Shown piece by piece: positions 10,790-20,867 of a stretch of 62,690 nucleotides of DNA; positions within the stretch are counted from its first letter, which is position 1; each line of letters starts with the position of its first letter. The stretch is from Paenibacillus sp. NAIST15-1 (lineage in GTDB: Bacteria; Bacillota; Bacilli; Paenibacillales; Paenibacillaceae), in the NCBI RefSeq assembly GCF_001894745.1, contig NZ_BBYF01000027.1, forward strand, positions 1-62,690, given 5' to 3'. The translations under genes and the position numbers were made by a program. The notes under the pieces were generated by a model. It searched no databases and was not told where the DNA came from. It saw only the letters and a program-made list of their open reading frames with translations.

Positions 10790-10861
10790 TAGGAATTGAA
10801 ATATTTCCGACTAATTCACTAGGTTTTAACTTATATTAGCAAGCCAATAGTCGAATGTCAA
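10790..10861 (-). promoter_or_regulatory. cysK promoter and possible CymR half-site
   Basis: TTGACA (10856-10861), 17 bp and TAATAT (10833-10838) on the minus strand form a good sigma-A promoter. In the leader, AATTCCTAT (10790-10798) resembles half of the CymR operator known from Bacillus cysteine genes. The promoter is convincing; the CymR assignment is weak. Confidence 0.55.
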
Positions 10862-10913
10862 TAGACCTACTCAAAAATATTCCAAGATTTCTCGTTCTTT
10901 GTCTGAAAAATAA

Positions 10914-10951
10914 CAAAAAGCCCGCCCGAATAAATCATCTTATTCGGACGG
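10914..10951 (-). terminator. Terminator after the parvulin gene
   Basis: On the minus strand CCGTCCGAATAA pairs with TTATTCGGGCGG and is followed by CTTTTTG, ending the coaX-hslO-parvulin transcript about 20 bp after the last stop. Confidence 0.85.
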
Positions 10952-10971
10952 ACTACTATTCATGTCAACAC

Positions 10972-11913
10972 TTACTGTGATGAAAAGGCTGCATCTGCAA
11001 TTGACGCGCCGTATTTCTCTCGGAGCGCTTTTCTCCATTGTACTAATGGAGGAGACTTCTCCAGCGCGATTTCTTTGCGAATACGCTCACGCATCTCATC
11101 ATGTTGTTCAGGCCTTACTTCCTTCTTGCCAGTAAGCTGGATAATCGCATATCCATCCTTAATCTTAACCGGCTTCGAAGTATCGCCTACTTCCATCAAG
11201 GACACTTGGTTCAGTTCCGCGTGATCGATGAATGGATCATCCTCATCAATCCACCCTATTCTCCCACCCTGCTGTGAAGAGAAGGAGTCAAGAGAAAGCT
11301 CGCCTGCAAGGAAACCGAAAGATTCTCCTTGCTTAATGCGGCCAATAATTGCTTCCGCGTCAGCGACGTTCGATACTGTGATATGTGCCATTTGATAGGA
11401 GTTGATTGGCTCGTATTCACCCTTATGTTCACGCATGTACTCGTCAATATCAGCATCACCGATATCAATGCCGTACGTTGCGATTTTTTCCAATAGGAGT
11501 TGATTGCGCATGTCTTGGCTTAATTGTTCCGGACTCATTCCTAGTTGTTCTTTCATCGCTTGGTAATAAGCCTCTTCACTTTCATAACCCTTCATCTGAC
11601 GCTTAATCTCTCGGGTGACTTCTTCAGAAGTCACCTCAACCCCGAGCGACTTCGCTTCCTGCTCAGCCGCTCGGTTCGTCAGCATCTGCTCCAGTACTAA
11701 CCCACCGTACTGCTGCTCCAATTCTCTGTTCCACTCTGCACGCGTAATCTTATGCGACCCAACTGACGCAACGACTGATGAGGAATCGGATGAAGCAGGC
11801 TCGGGGGGCCCGACCGGAACATCGAGCCGTGAAATAAGTATGCCTGCAAGCACGATCACACAGGCAAACAATACAATAATACAGCCCCATAAGCTCTTGA
11901 CTTCTCTCGTCAT
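10972..11913 (-). CDS. Membrane-anchored parvulin-type peptidyl-prolyl isomerase (YacD-like)
   Basis: Folding catalyst for secreted or membrane proteins, outside the membrane. An N-terminal transmembrane anchor at about residues 9-28 (LWGCIIVLFACVIVLAGIL) lacks a lipobox, unlike PrsA. A SurA-like N-terminal domain follows, then a rotamase domain (about 175-270) with MAHITVSN and GGRIGWIDEDD. At 313 aa it corresponds to B. subtilis YacD, which also lies between hslO and cysK. Substrates cannot be told from sequence. Confidence 0.85.
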   Translation of the reverse strand: MTREVKSLWGCIIVLFACVIVLAGILISRLDVPVGPPEPASSDSSSVVASVGSHKITRAEWNRELEQQYGGLVLEQMLTNRAAEQEAKSLGVEVTSEEVTREIKRQMKGYESEEAYYQAMKEQLGMSPEQLSQDMRNQLLLEKIATYGIDIGDADIDEYMREHKGEYEPINSYQMAHITVSNVADAEAIIGRIKQGESFGFLAGELSLDSFSSQQGGRIGWIDEDDPFIDHAELNQVSLMEVGDTSKPVKIKDGYAIIQLTGKKEVRPEQHDEMRERIRKEIALEKSPPLVQWRKALREKYGASIADAAFSSQ

Positions 11914-11970
11914 ATCGCTTGCTTCCCTTACCTCATATTTCCTTGTAGCACGCCTGTGCTTACACTTACT

Positions 11971-12903
11971 TTACGATTGCGTCTTCTTCGTCACTGCCGC
12001 AGCAGCCAGCTTCTCAAGATCATCACGGTTGAAGGCATACGCCTCGTTGCAGAAATGGCATACAACTTCAGCTTTATGATCCTCATTTATAATCGCTCGC
12101 AGCTCTTCCTGTCCCAAGCTAATAAGCGTGCTTTCCACGCGTTCTCTTGAGCATTGGCATTGGAACACAAGCGACATCCGATCCATGATATGGACATCCT
12201 TCACGATCCATGTTACCAGCTCATCAAGCTCCATGCCCTGATCAAGCAAGGCTGTTACCGGAGGCAATGTGCTTAACGATTGCTCAATCTCCGTTATTTC
12301 CTCATCAGACAAGCCTGGCAGCAATTGAATAATAAATCCACCTGCATGTAGTACAGAATTGTCAGTGTCTACGAGTACGCCAAGCCCAACTGCGGATGGC
12401 GTCTGCTCCGACGTTGCAAAGTAATACGTAAAGTCCTCACCCAGTTCTCCCGAAATAATCGGAGAGCTTCCGCGGTAAGGTTCCTTTAAGCCTAGATCCT
12501 TCGTAATGTGAATGAAGCCGCTGCGGCCTACTGCTCCCGCAACATCCAGCTTGCCCTCGGCGTTGCTCGCCAAATGAACTTGGGGATGTGTCACATAGCC
12601 GCGAATCTCTCCACGCGCGTTGGCATCCGCAACGACCTGACCAATAGGGCCATCACCCTTGACTTGTACCGTAAGCTTCTCTTCGCCCTTCAGCATCGCA
12701 CCCATCATTGCAGCAGCCGTTACTGTACGCCCTAATGCAGCTGTTGCTGTTGGGTATGTACCGTGGCGACGTTGCAGCTCATTAACCAAGTTAGTCGTGC
12801 GCGCAGCAAAAATCCGTACCTTTCCACCTAATCCAGTCCCACGGATAAGCATATCCTGCACGGTATCTTGAGTGATGTTCTGTTGTTGCTTGCTCTCTTC
12901 CAT
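11971..12903 (-). CDS. hslO: Redox-regulated chaperone Hsp33
   Basis: Holdase activated by oxidation, protecting unfolding proteins during oxidative stress. The redox-switch zinc site is intact: CQC near residue 236 and CHFC near residue 269. The N-terminal domain shows DMLIRGTGLGGKVRIFAA. The ATG at 12903 is preceded by AGGAGGCACTC; an open frame continues 34 codons upstream, overlapping coaX, but without support. At 310 aa it has the usual length. It lies 64 bp downstream of coaX. Confidence 0.95.
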   Translation of the reverse strand: MEESKQQQNITQDTVQDMLIRGTGLGGKVRIFAARTTNLVNELQRRHGTYPTATAALGRTVTAAAMMGAMLKGEEKLTVQVKGDGPIGQVVADANARGEIRGYVTHPQVHLASNAEGKLDVAGAVGRSGFIHITKDLGLKEPYRGSSPIISGELGEDFTYYFATSEQTPSAVGLGVLVDTDNSVLHAGGFIIQLLPGLSDEEITEIEQSLSTLPPVTALLDQGMELDELVTWIVKDVHIMDRMSLVFQCQCSRERVESTLISLGQEELRAIINEDHKAEVVCHFCNEAYAFNRDDLEKLAAAAVTKKTQS

Positions 12904-12967
12904 GAGTGCCTCCTGTTGCCTTACATATTTTAAAAACGAATGACAGTTTACAACGATTTTCTCTATA

Positions 12968-13738
12968 TTATTGGTTACGATTGTAAATGAGACGCAGCCC
13001 CTCAAGGGTCAGCAGTGGATTCGTCGTATCAATTGTACGCGATTCGCTTGCAATGAGCTCCGCCAAGCCACCGGTTGCAACGACCTTAGGTTGTGCGCCT
13101 AGTTCTTGGCTTATGCGATCCACGATCCCATCAACTTGTCCAGCGTATCCGAATATGATGCCTGCCTGCATGGAATGAACCGTATTGCGGCCAATAACGG
13201 ACTTCGGCTTCGTCAGTTCAATACGAGGGAGCTTTGCTGCACGCTGATAGAGCGCCTCCGTAGAGATGCCAATCCCCGGAACGATTGCCCCGCCCAAGTA
13301 ATTGCCTTGCACATCAATCACATCAAAAGTTGTCGCTGTACCGAAATCGACAACTACAAGCGGCATCTCACCACCGTATTGGTCGATGGCAGCAACTGCG
13401 TTCACGATGCGGTCTGCACCAACCTCACGCGGGTTTTCATATCGGATATTCAACCCTGTCTTCACGCCTGGCCCTACGATAAGCGGCGTCTTGTACAAAT
13501 ATGTCTCACACAAGAGTTCCATCGTAGACATAATCGGTGGAACGACAGATGAGATAATAACTCCATCGATATCCTTAACCGAAAGCCCTGCCAGTGAGAA
13601 TAAGTTGTGGATCATGACACCATATTCATCCGCTGTCGCTTGACGATTCGTGGACAGCCTCCAAAAATGCTGCAGCGTCTCCTGTTGATATACACCTAGA
13701 ACAATATTTGTATTTCCTACATCGATAACGAGAATCAC
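12968..13738 (-). CDS. coaX: Type III pantothenate kinase
   Basis: Phosphorylates pantothenate, the first step to coenzyme A; the type III form is resistant to CoA feedback. The ASKHA-fold signatures are present: [16 protein letters not shown] at the very start, [23 protein letters not shown] and VPGIGIS. I chose the GTG at 13738, giving 256 aa and the family N-terminus directly, with GAGGG upstream. A leader of about 370 nt precedes it. Confidence 0.95.
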   Translation of the reverse strand: MILVIDVGNTNIVLGVYQQETLQHFWRLSTNRQATADEYGVMIHNLFSLAGLSVKDIDGVIISSVVPPIMSTMELLCETYLYKTPLIVGPGVKTGLNIRYENPREVGADRIVNAVAAIDQYGGEMPLVVVDFGTATTFDVIDVQGNYLGGAIVPGIGISTEALYQRAAKLPRIELTKPKSVIGRNTVHSMQAGIIFGYAGQVDGIVDRISQELGAQPKVVATGGLAELIASESRTIDTTNPLLTLEGLRLIYNRNQ

Positions 13739-14116
13739 AGTTCTATCCCTCTTTCTTCGCATTCAAGTCAAGATTGATGTCGACCGTTATAACCATGGAA
13801 ACGCTTATACGGAATTGACATCGACACCGATCAACGCTTCGCCGCGAACGGTAGAGCGTGAACTCGCCCGTTGCTTCAATCTTGATGTATTCTTTACGCT
13901 CCTAGCAGGTCAGAAGAACACCTGCATGACGCATCATCAACGGTGGCAACGTTGTACGATGACAGGTTATAGTATCGCTCGTACCAACAGAAATTCCATC
14001 ATTCCATCAGGCACGAGCTCCCACACCCAAGTGAAAAATCTATCATGCAGTACGGCACGAAAACCGTGATAATGATCTGCACTATGGTCTCCCGCTTGTT
14101 GTAGTCATTAACACTT
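13739..14116 (-). other. Long coaX leader region without a recognised element
   Basis: About 370 nt lie between the predicted promoter and the coaX GTG. The stretch has ordinary GC content and no T-box, riboswitch or terminator that I recognise. Short open frames exist on both strands, the longest an 84-codon plus-strand frame at 13815-14069, but none has a good ribosome binding site. I found nothing to name here. Confidence 0.5.
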
Positions 14117-14145
14117 AATTTACACAACGCCTATGGCTGTGTCAA
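14117..14145 (-). promoter_or_regulatory. coaX-hslO promoter (sigma-A)
   Basis: TTGACA (14140-14145), a 17-bp spacer and TAAATT (14117-14122) on the minus strand. It lies just downstream of the ftsH terminator, a sensible place for the next transcription unit to begin. Confidence 0.6.
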
Positions 14146-14181
14146 TTCACAATCGAGACTGCGCCAATATTTCAATAGCCA

Positions 14182-14214
14182 TAAAAAAAGAGTGCACGCT
14201 ATGGTGCACTCTTT
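14182..14214 (-). terminator. ftsH terminator
   Basis: GAGTGCAC pairs with GTGCACTC around a six-base loop on the minus strand, followed by seven T residues. It lies about 30 bp after the ftsH stop. Confidence 0.92.
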
Positions 14215-14245
14215 ACAATCGCCAAATCGGCGAATGAGGGCTATT

Positions 14246-16405
14246 CTATTGGTTCTTGTTCTTGTTGTCATCCGGATTGCCCGTGGCTTCTGTATTCGTC
14301 TCGGACTGCTCGGAAGGAGCATCCGGACGTTCAACTGCCTGTGGCTCATTGCTGCGGAAGTCCTCTGGTGAGGTTCCGTTCGGAATGTCGCCTTCCGGCT
14401 TAGCATCAGCTGGGGAATCCCACTGCGTAGGGCCAAGCTTCTCTGGCTTGCCAACAAGGTTCACCTTCACATCGCCAGTAGTCTCAATAATTGGCGTACT
14501 GGAGGATGTGCCGCCTGTCACCGGTGTACCGGCAGACTCATCTCCATCCGACTTCTTATCGGAGATGTGGCCATTCTCGATCAATTGCTTGATTTGATCA
14601 AGTTCGAGTGTCTCCAACTCAAGCAATGTATTGGCGATGAGGTTCATTTCGCGAGTATGCTTCGTCAGCAATGTCTTCGCACGCTCGTAGCACTCGTTCA
14701 TGATACGCTGCATCTCCTGATCGATTTCGTAAGCAATCGCATCAGAGTAGTTCTGTTCATGACCAAGGTCACGACCGAGGAATACTTCTCCTTGACGGTT
14801 GCCGAACTGCATTGGGCCGAGCTTCTCGCTCATGCCGTACTCCATAATCATGCTGCGCACAATTCGTGTTGCTTGCTGGAAGTCACTATAAGCGCCTGTG
14901 CCGATTTCGCCGATGAACAATTCCTCAGCAACCCGACCACCAAGCAAACCTGTAACTCTGTCCAGAAGCTCTTGCTTTGTTGTAAGCATACGATCTTCCT
15001 TCGGCAGCATGATGACGTATCCGCCAGCACGTCCGCGAGGAATAATCGTAACCTTGTGCACCATATCTGCATGTTCCAAGAAGTATCCGATAATGGTATG
15101 ACCGGCTTCATGGAACGCGACAATACGTTTTTCTCGATCGCTGATCATGCGGCTGCGCTTCTCTGTACCTACGATAACGCGGTCGATTGCTTCGTCCACA
15201 TCTGTCATCGTAATGTCTTTATGGTTTTTGCGCGCTGCAAGCAATGCTGCTTCGTTCAGCAAGTTCTCCAAGTCAGCACCCGTAAATCCAGTTGTACGCT
15301 TGGCAATTGTATTCAGCTTCACGTCCTTGTTCAGCGGCTTGTTGCGCGCGTGAACCTTCAATACAGCTTCCCGGCCCTTCAAGTCAGGGCGATCCACTGT
15401 GATTTGGCGGTCGAAACGACCTGGACGGAGCAATGCTGGATCGAGAATATCTGGTCGGTTCGTTGCTGCGACAATGATGATTCCTTCATTGGCGCCGAAA
15501 CCGTCCATCTCGACGAGCAATTGGTTAAGCGTCTGCTCCCGCTCGTCATGACCGCCGCCAAGACCGGCGCCGCGCTGACGACCAACAGCATCGATTTCAT
15601 CAATAAAGATAATACAAGGAGCATTTTTCTTCGCATTTTCGAACAGGTCACGCACACGGGATGCACCGACACCGACGAACATTTCAACGAAGTCAGAACC
15701 AGAAATGCTGAAGAAAGGAACTCCTGCTTCGCCTGCAACAGCACGTGCAAGCAATGTCTTACCTGTACCTGGAGGACCGTTCAGAAGAACGCCCTTCGGT
15801 ATGCGTGCGCCGAGTGCTGCGAACTTGCGCGGATCCTTAAGGAATTCGACGACCTCGACCAATTCCTGCTTCTCTTCATCCGCCCCTGCGACATCCTCGA
15901 AGGTAACACGCTTCTTCTCTTCATTATACAAGCGAGCACGGCTCTTGCCGAAATTCATGACCTTGCCGCCGCCACCCTGAGCTTGATTAAAGAAGACGAA
16001 GAACAGGATGAACATGATCACAAATGGAATGAAGGAAGTCAGAACCGTCAGCCATAGGCTTTGCTCCTCCATCTTCTTCCACGTAAGCTTGAGGGATTGC
16101 TGTGCCGTATCGGCCTTCATAATCTCCTCAATAGCTGGTGAGCTATCTGGAATATACGTTACGAACTGCTGAGATTTCTGTCCATCTGGAATTTTCTTAT
16201 ATTTACCGATGACCAAATATGCCCGACCTTCATATTGAATCGTCATTTCGTCTATATTGTTGGCCGCTAACTCTTTGCGAAACTGGTCATATCTCGGGGT
16301 TTCCGTGGCTTCTCCGCCGTTGCCAATGAATTGGACAATGCCGACCACGACTAGAAAAAGAATCAGATAAAAACCAGAGTTCTTAAAAAAGCGATTCATC
16401 CCCAA
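14246..16405 (-). CDS. ftsH: ATP-dependent zinc metalloprotease FtsH
   Basis: Membrane-bound AAA+ protease that degrades damaged membrane proteins and regulatory proteins. Two N-terminal transmembrane segments (about 8-27 and 113-133) flank an extracytoplasmic domain. The AAA module has Walker A GPPGTGKT (about 214) and Walker [16 protein letters not shown]. The zinc protease site is HEAGH (about 430). At 719 aa it is longer than the usual 640-660 aa because of a Gly/Ser/Asn-rich, acidic C-terminal tail of about 90 residues, which is probably disordered. Operon order tilS-hpt-ftsH matches B. subtilis. Confidence 0.98.
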   Translation of the reverse strand: MGMNRFFKNSGFYLILFLVVVGIVQFIGNGGEATETPRYDQFRKELAANNIDEMTIQYEGRAYLVIGKYKKIPDGQKSQQFVTYIPDSSPAIEEIMKADTAQQSLKLTWKKMEEQSLWLTVLTSFIPFVIMFILFFVFFNQAQGGGGKVMNFGKSRARLYNEEKKRVTFEDVAGADEEKQELVEVVEFLKDPRKFAALGARIPKGVLLNGPPGTGKTLLARAVAGEAGVPFFSISGSDFVEMFVGVGASRVRDLFENAKKNAPCIIFIDEIDAVGRQRGAGLGGGHDEREQTLNQLLVEMDGFGANEGIIIVAATNRPDILDPALLRPGRFDRQITVDRPDLKGREAVLKVHARNKPLNKDVKLNTIAKRTTGFTGADLENLLNEAALLAARKNHKDITMTDVDEAIDRVIVGTEKRSRMISDREKRIVAFHEAGHTIIGYFLEHADMVHKVTIIPRGRAGGYVIMLPKEDRMLTTKQELLDRVTGLLGGRVAEELFIGEIGTGAYSDFQQATRIVRSMIMEYGMSEKLGPMQFGNRQGEVFLGRDLGHEQNYSDAIAYEIDQEMQRIMNECYERAKTLLTKHTREMNLIANTLLELETLELDQIKQLIENGHISDKKSDGDESAGTPVTGGTSSSTPIIETTGDVKVNLVGKPEKLGPTQWDSPADAKPEGDIPNGTSPEDFRSNEPQAVERPDAPSEQSETNTEATGNPDDNKNKNQ

Positions 16406-16490
16406 CCTCCTCTCAAAGACACGAAATTATTGTATCATAGCACGTATTGCCATCACAACTTGACCATCTAAGCGATGAGAATGAATGATT

Positions 16491-17036
16491 CTACACCTCG
16501 TCGGAATAAATCTCACGCTTCAATACGCCAATGTATGGAAGGTTGCGATACTTCTCAGCAAAATCAAGTCCGTACCCAACGATGAACTCATCCGGCAGAA
16601 CGAAGCCTTTGTAGTCTGCTTCCATATTAGTGGTGCGACGCGCTGGCTTATCGAACAGAGTAACTACACGGATCGAGTTCGCCTTGCGGCCCTGAAGCAC
16701 CTCAATTAAGTAACTGAGGGTCAGCCCTGTATCAATAATGTCCTCCACAATGAGAACGTCGCGTCCTTCAACCGATACATCCAAATCCTTCATAATGCGC
16801 ACAACGCCCGAAGACTTCGTCGATGCGCCATAGCTGGATACCGCCATGAAGTCCAATTCCAACGGTACTGTAACATTCTTGACCAAATCGGCCATAAAAA
16901 TGAACGCGCCCTTGAGCACGCAAATAACGAGCGGACATTTACCAGCGTAATCGCGGCTAATCTGTTCACCCAATTCCTGTACTTTTGCTTGAAGCTGTTC
17001 CTCGCTAAATACTACTTTCTCAATGTCGTTATGCAA
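16491..17036 (-). CDS. hpt: Hypoxanthine phosphoribosyltransferase
   Basis: Purine salvage: converts hypoxanthine or guanine plus PRPP to IMP or GMP. The 181-aa protein has the PRPP-binding loop DVLIVEDIIDTGLTLSYL (about residue 97), an earlier DFMAVSSYG flexible loop and the base-site segment DEFIVGYGLDF. The start is TTG, preceded by GGAGGG at a good distance. In B. subtilis Hpt associates with TilS and FtsH regulation; the same three genes adjoin here. Confidence 0.96.
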   Translation of the reverse strand: MHNDIEKVVFSEEQLQAKVQELGEQISRDYAGKCPLVICVLKGAFIFMADLVKNVTVPLELDFMAVSSYGASTKSSGVVRIMKDLDVSVEGRDVLIVEDIIDTGLTLSYLIEVLQGRKANSIRVVTLFDKPARRTTNMEADYKGFVLPDEFIVGYGLDFAEKYRNLPYIGVLKREIYSDEV

Positions 17037-17126
17037 TGATGGGCCCTCCTATTGTGAATACTCAATCTTATGTGAACGTTAATCGTTCCATGCGGCAAGC
17101 CAATGACCGGCTATGTGTTCGTTACC

Positions 17127-18719
17127 TCATGGATGGACAGATCGCTCATGGGCTCCGCCCTCCAGTGCAAAATGAACTACTGCTTGTGTCGAAGGCTGCA
17201 CATATGCCGCATTAGAACGCCGCACTCCAGGTATCCACACAATGTGTCCGTTCGCGTCCGCAACAAGAGGAATCGTGTCACGCAATGACGGCGCGATTTT
17301 CAAGTCAACGAACATATCTTGCACTTTTTTGCTGCCATTTAGTCCTTGCACCCGCATCCGATCTCCTGGCTGCCGAGTACGAACAACAAGCGGCCAACAC
17401 AGCTCTTCAGCATCGAATGAAGCTTCCCAAGCCTGTCCGTGATGATGTTGACCCGCTGAAAAGCCCTCGCTCCTTCCGGCATCGCTGCCAGCCTTCACTT
17501 CTGCCGCAGTCGTCCACCGCAGTGTGCTGTTGTTATTCGGTAATGACAATTGCCCCATTGCATCGGTTCTATGTATCGTAAAGCCAGTCTTGCAGTCTGC
17601 ACCTTCTGTAGAATCATGGTGTATCCGAAGCCATAGCAAACGCTCATATTCACGCGCAAATACAATGTCTTGAGCAACATCCACCCTCCACGTAGTCGAA
17701 CACTCGCCTGCTGCCCTCACTCTTGCTGAGTCAACGGCTTCAAAATCAATCTGATCCGAACCTCGTGTAAGATAATTTAATATTAGTTTAATCAACCTGC
17801 GTTGTAAAGCAACATGTAATCCTAGAAAGGTGTTCCGATCAAGAATATATCCCGCCTGCACATGCGGAATAAATAATGCGGCATTGCTGTCACCAGACCT
17901 ACCATCGTTTACCGCCTTTACGTAACGTTGAAACAACCTGCGGGTCTCCGCTTCCATATAATCATCTTCATCACGCAGTGAGTCCGCCATCCTGCAGAGC
18001 GCTTCAACAAGTTTCGGATTCTCCTCCTCAAGCTGAGGGATAATATCCAGTCGCATCCGATTGCGAAAATAACTGCGCTTGGTGTTGCTGCTGTCGTTCA
18101 CATATGGAATGTCCCGCACTGAGCACCAATGGAGCACTTCCATCTTACGCAGCATTAGCAATGGCCGAACAAAGAGCAGCCCTTCTTCTTCGCGGCTCCA
18201 CGCCATTCCAGCTAGCCCTGTGCTGCCTGATCCTCTTATTAAGCGCATAAGTACGGTCTCGGCTTGGTCATCCGCATGATGAGCAAGCGCAACATGAGTA
18301 GCTCCATATTGACTGGCAGTACGGATGAGGAACTCATAACGAAGCAGCCTTGCTGCCGCCTGAGGATTAAGTCCTTCCCGCTTCGCTAAACCAGGAGCAT
18401 CAACCCGAATCATCTCAAATGGAAGCCCCAATCTTGCCGCTTCCTGCTCGACGAATCTGGCCTCTTCATCTGATTCTTGCCCGCGAAATCCATGATGAAC
18501 ATGGGCAACAATGAGCCTGCCCGGCTTGCAGTCACTTCGTTCGTTCAATGCAGCCAATGCATGTAGAAGCAGCATCGAATCCGGACCGCCTGATACAGCT
18601 ACTACCATTACAGCACCTGCACCCCAGAGACCTCTCTTACACCAATCGGCTTCCAATTGCTCTATCCATTTGTCCCAAGCATTGAATTGTTCACCGTCCG
18701 CTGATTGTCCTGCTGTCAT
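17127..18719 (-). CDS. tilS: tRNA(Ile)-lysidine synthase
   Basis: Attaches lysine to C34 of tRNA(Ile2) so that it reads AUA codons. The PP-loop is intact: VVAVSGGPDSMLLLHA near residue 38. HHADDQAETVLMRLIRGSG and the conserved RPLLMLRK follow. The C-terminal part (about 430-530) includes TRQPGDRMRVQGLNGSKKVQDMF typical of the substrate-binding domain (motif split here only for description). At 530 aa the protein is on the long side for the family. Confidence 0.95.
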   Translation of the reverse strand: MTAGQSADGEQFNAWDKWIEQLEADWCKRGLWGAGAVMVVAVSGGPDSMLLLHALAALNERSDCKPGRLIVAHVHHGFRGQESDEEARFVEQEAARLGLPFEMIRVDAPGLAKREGLNPQAAARLLRYEFLIRTASQYGATHVALAHHADDQAETVLMRLIRGSGSTGLAGMAWSREEEGLLFVRPLLMLRKMEVLHWCSVRDIPYVNDSSNTKRSYFRNRMRLDIIPQLEEENPKLVEALCRMADSLRDEDDYMEAETRRLFQRYVKAVNDGRSGDSNAALFIPHVQAGYILDRNTFLGLHVALQRRLIKLILNYLTRGSDQIDFEAVDSARVRAAGECSTTWRVDVAQDIVFAREYERLLWLRIHHDSTEGADCKTGFTIHRTDAMGQLSLPNNNSTLRWTTAAEVKAGSDAGRSEGFSAGQHHHGQAWEASFDAEELCWPLVVRTRQPGDRMRVQGLNGSKKVQDMFVDLKIAPSLRDTIPLVADANGHIVWIPGVRRSNAAYVQPSTQAVVHFALEGGAHERSVHP

Positions 18720-19025
18720 TATTCATCCCCGATTCCCGGCATTCATTCAAGCACCTGCATGCTTCCGCAGTAAAGCTCCACTCACGTGCAGGTTCATGTC
18801 CCGTCTTGCTATGTATGAAGCATACCAAATCGATGAAGCACGTTCAAAATCTGCGTGCTACCAATCGAGCCCGTGATGCCTGCACTGCATCCATCGGAAG
18901 TCGATTGAGTTCACCCGCTACCATTCTGAAATATCTTCTTAATAAGTATGTATGTATAACTACGTTGTTCCTACGGATAAGATGCATATGATTGTTACCA
19001 ATATACCACAATTTAGTCTATAAAA
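18720..19025. other. Spacer between the kinase-like gene and tilS
   Basis: About 300 bp. An inverted repeat ACCTGCA/TGCAGGT (18753-18759 and 18787-18793) lies 35-75 bp upstream of tilS and could form a weak hairpin. No convincing promoter or terminator was found, though a tilS promoter is expected here. Confidence 0.4.
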
Positions 19026-20093
19026 TTAATAGGGGATTCCTGTCCACCATGCGATACTAATTGCAAACAAAATAACAGATACAGCAAAAAACCACTTCAT
19101 CCATAGCGGAGTTGGCCGATATGGCCGCATCCCCGATCGATGCAAGCGGCGACTTAATTCATCCCACATCCGGCATGCTTCTTCCGAATTTGAAAATGTC
19201 CCCTTTAACGCATGGACTAGCCATGACTCATAATGCCGCAGGATAGGATGGGTATGAACAAGCTCCAGTACTTCCTTTACTTCCCGCGTTTGGGGCAATG
19301 CCCGTTTCATGCGCTCACGGAGCTCCTTTCCCCCGAGCACCTGAATCGTCAATATGGCAAATGAGAACAGATCATATCCATCATCCGCTGTACGCGAGCC
19401 TGCATGCCAATACCCCCGATCATACATTTCAGTGAATTGCTTTACGCTCTTCCCTCTGCTCGTTAATCCTCCATAATCAACAAGCTCAACCTCTCCGCCA
19501 TTACCTACAATGACATTTTCCGCCTTAAGATCGCCGAATACCCATCCATGCCGATGTACATTATGCAGCTTCGCCAGCAGTTTGCTCCCCACTATACCGT
19601 ACCACCTGGGGCCCTTCTTCCGGATGTAAGCTTTAATACTTTCACCTGGAACATAGCGCATTACATAAAAGGATATACGCTCCCCATTCATATCTGCATC
19701 ATCTACATCAACAAGGAAGGGGCGATTGTCTTGGTGAGCTGATGATCGGGAGGATGTTCGCCGCTGCTTCTCCAGACTGCCAAGGGCATTCACTTCCGAT
19801 TGGAGATCAACGGCGTTGGTGCTTATTTTCAACGCAAAGGTGCCTATCGCTCCCCCACGTCCATCATTAGGGGCCGACAGCAGCGTCACCAGATAGACTA
19901 CCCCATTGGCGCCACTTCCAAGAAGACGCTCAATCCGATAGGCACGGTGATTCCATACCCCATGCAGCACCATGCCTGCCCGCAACTGGTTGTGGGAGTC
20001 TCCCTTTTGGGGCTTTTGGGATGCTCTATTGAGTTGTCGCCTTTCCTTAAACGATGTAGTCACTCCATACCCCGTCCATTTCCATTCTTTCAT
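19026..20093 (-). CDS. Membrane-anchored Ser/Thr protein kinase-like protein (YabT-like)
   Basis: Hanks-type kinase domain with a glycine loop LLGSGANGVVYLV (about 58-70), the ATP lysine in FALKIS, a catalytic loop HGWVFGDLKAENVIV in which HRD is replaced by FGD while the Asp, Lys and Asn are kept, and a metal-binding DYG in place of DFG. One transmembrane helix lies at the C-terminus (WFFAVSVILFAISIAWW). This layout and the position next to the VWA gene and spoIIE match B. subtilis YabT, a sporulation kinase. The ATG at 20093 has a poor ribosome binding site; a GTG at 20063 with GGGG upstream is an alternative. Either start lies inside the VWA gene. Confidence 0.8.
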   Translation of the reverse strand: MKEWKWTGYGVTTSFKERRQLNRASQKPQKGDSHNQLRAGMVLHGVWNHRAYRIERLLGSGANGVVYLVTLLSAPNDGRGGAIGTFALKISTNAVDLQSEVNALGSLEKQRRTSSRSSAHQDNRPFLVDVDDADMNGERISFYVMRYVPGESIKAYIRKKGPRWYGIVGSKLLAKLHNVHRHGWVFGDLKAENVIVGNGGEVELVDYGGLTSRGKSVKQFTEMYDRGYWHAGSRTADDGYDLFSFAILTIQVLGGKELRERMKRALPQTREVKEVLELVHTHPILRHYESWLVHALKGTFSNSEEACRMWDELSRRLHRSGMRPYRPTPLWMKWFFAVSVILFAISIAWWTGIPY

Positions 20094-20817
20094 GATGATT
20101 GATAGGCACCACTTCTGCTTCCTTGTCCACAGTGCGAGGTACCGTTCGATAATAATCTATGACTTTCAGCAAAGCTGGGCCAGTCGGTGTTGTCCCACGC
20201 ATATTCAGTCGCTGGAACAACTTCTTCGCACGCGTAATCTCATCCGTCCACTCCAAGTCCTGGACTGCTTCCTCTCCCCCATATGGGCCAGGAAAATGAA
20301 ATACACACAGCTCACTCTTGCCGCTTCGAGCTTGCAGGCTAAGCATTAAATCTCGTATCGCTTCCTCGACTGCGGCCAGCTTCGGCTTCATGCTTGCACT
20401 AGCATCAATAAGCAGCGCCACCTTGAGCGCTGACTGTTCCGTCATATCGTCCATGACACGAACCACTTCAGAACGCTTCTCCAGTGGAAGTGCTTGCACG
20501 CCATCAGTTGCAGCATCACCCAGAATTAGCTTCAATTCCTTATTCACAGCCTGCTGTATCGTCTGCACTACTGTCTTACGTGTCATCATCTGAATCGTCT
20601 GTGACAGCTCATGCGATTGCACGATGCGGCTTACACCACCGCCTGCACCAGCAATCTCCTCAATCTCGCAAGCACCCAATTGTCCAATTGTACCATGATC
20701 AACAATGCCGACTACATTGACCGTTATTCCGTTCTCCCTTGCCTCCGCGGCGGCAATGGCGGGCTGAATGCCTACATTGGAGCATCCATCCGTAATGAGA
20801 AGAATTTGCTTCATCAT
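20047..20817 (-). CDS. VWA-domain protein (YabS-like)
   Basis: A 256-aa cytosolic protein with a von Willebrand A fold in its second half: the metal-site motif DASAS (about 140) and the later GTTPTGPAL threonine. The N-terminus LLITDGCSNVG looks like part of a second VWA-like half. Homologues sit next to the YabT kinase in Bacillus (yabS); the 3' end overlaps the kinase gene, suggesting translational coupling and perhaps a kinase-substrate or scaffold relationship. The exact function is unknown. The ATG follows TGAAGGATG. Confidence 0.8.
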   Translation of the reverse strand: MMKQILLITDGCSNVGIQPAIAAAEARENGITVNVVGIVDHGTIGQLGACEIEEIAGAGGGVSRIVQSHELSQTIQMMTRKTVVQTIQQAVNKELKLILGDAATDGVQALPLEKRSEVVRVMDDMTEQSALKVALLIDASASMKPKLAAVEEAIRDLMLSLQARSGKSELCVFHFPGPYGGEEAVQDLEWTDEITRAKKLFQRLNMRGTTPTGPALLKVIDYYRTVPRTVDKEAEVVPINHHERMEMDGVWSDYIV

Positions 20818-20867
20818 CCTTCATTCATCTCCCTATGGTCACTATGAATCTAGTTCTAGTGTGCCCC

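Noticed and set aside
13815..14069. 84-codon plus-strand frame in the coaX leader
   Set aside because: No ribosome binding site or promoter, composition not protein-like, and it is antisense to a probable leader.
13967..14099. Open minus-strand stretch in the coaX leader with Trp- and Phe-rich translation
   Set aside because: It has no ATG, GTG or TTG with a ribosome binding site at a useful place. Mentioned only as part of the unexplained leader.
14567..16057. 496-codon plus-strand open frame opposite ftsH
   Set aside because: It lies entirely antisense to ftsH, which has all family motifs. The translation is Cys/His-rich and low in recognisable domains, typical of a shadow frame.
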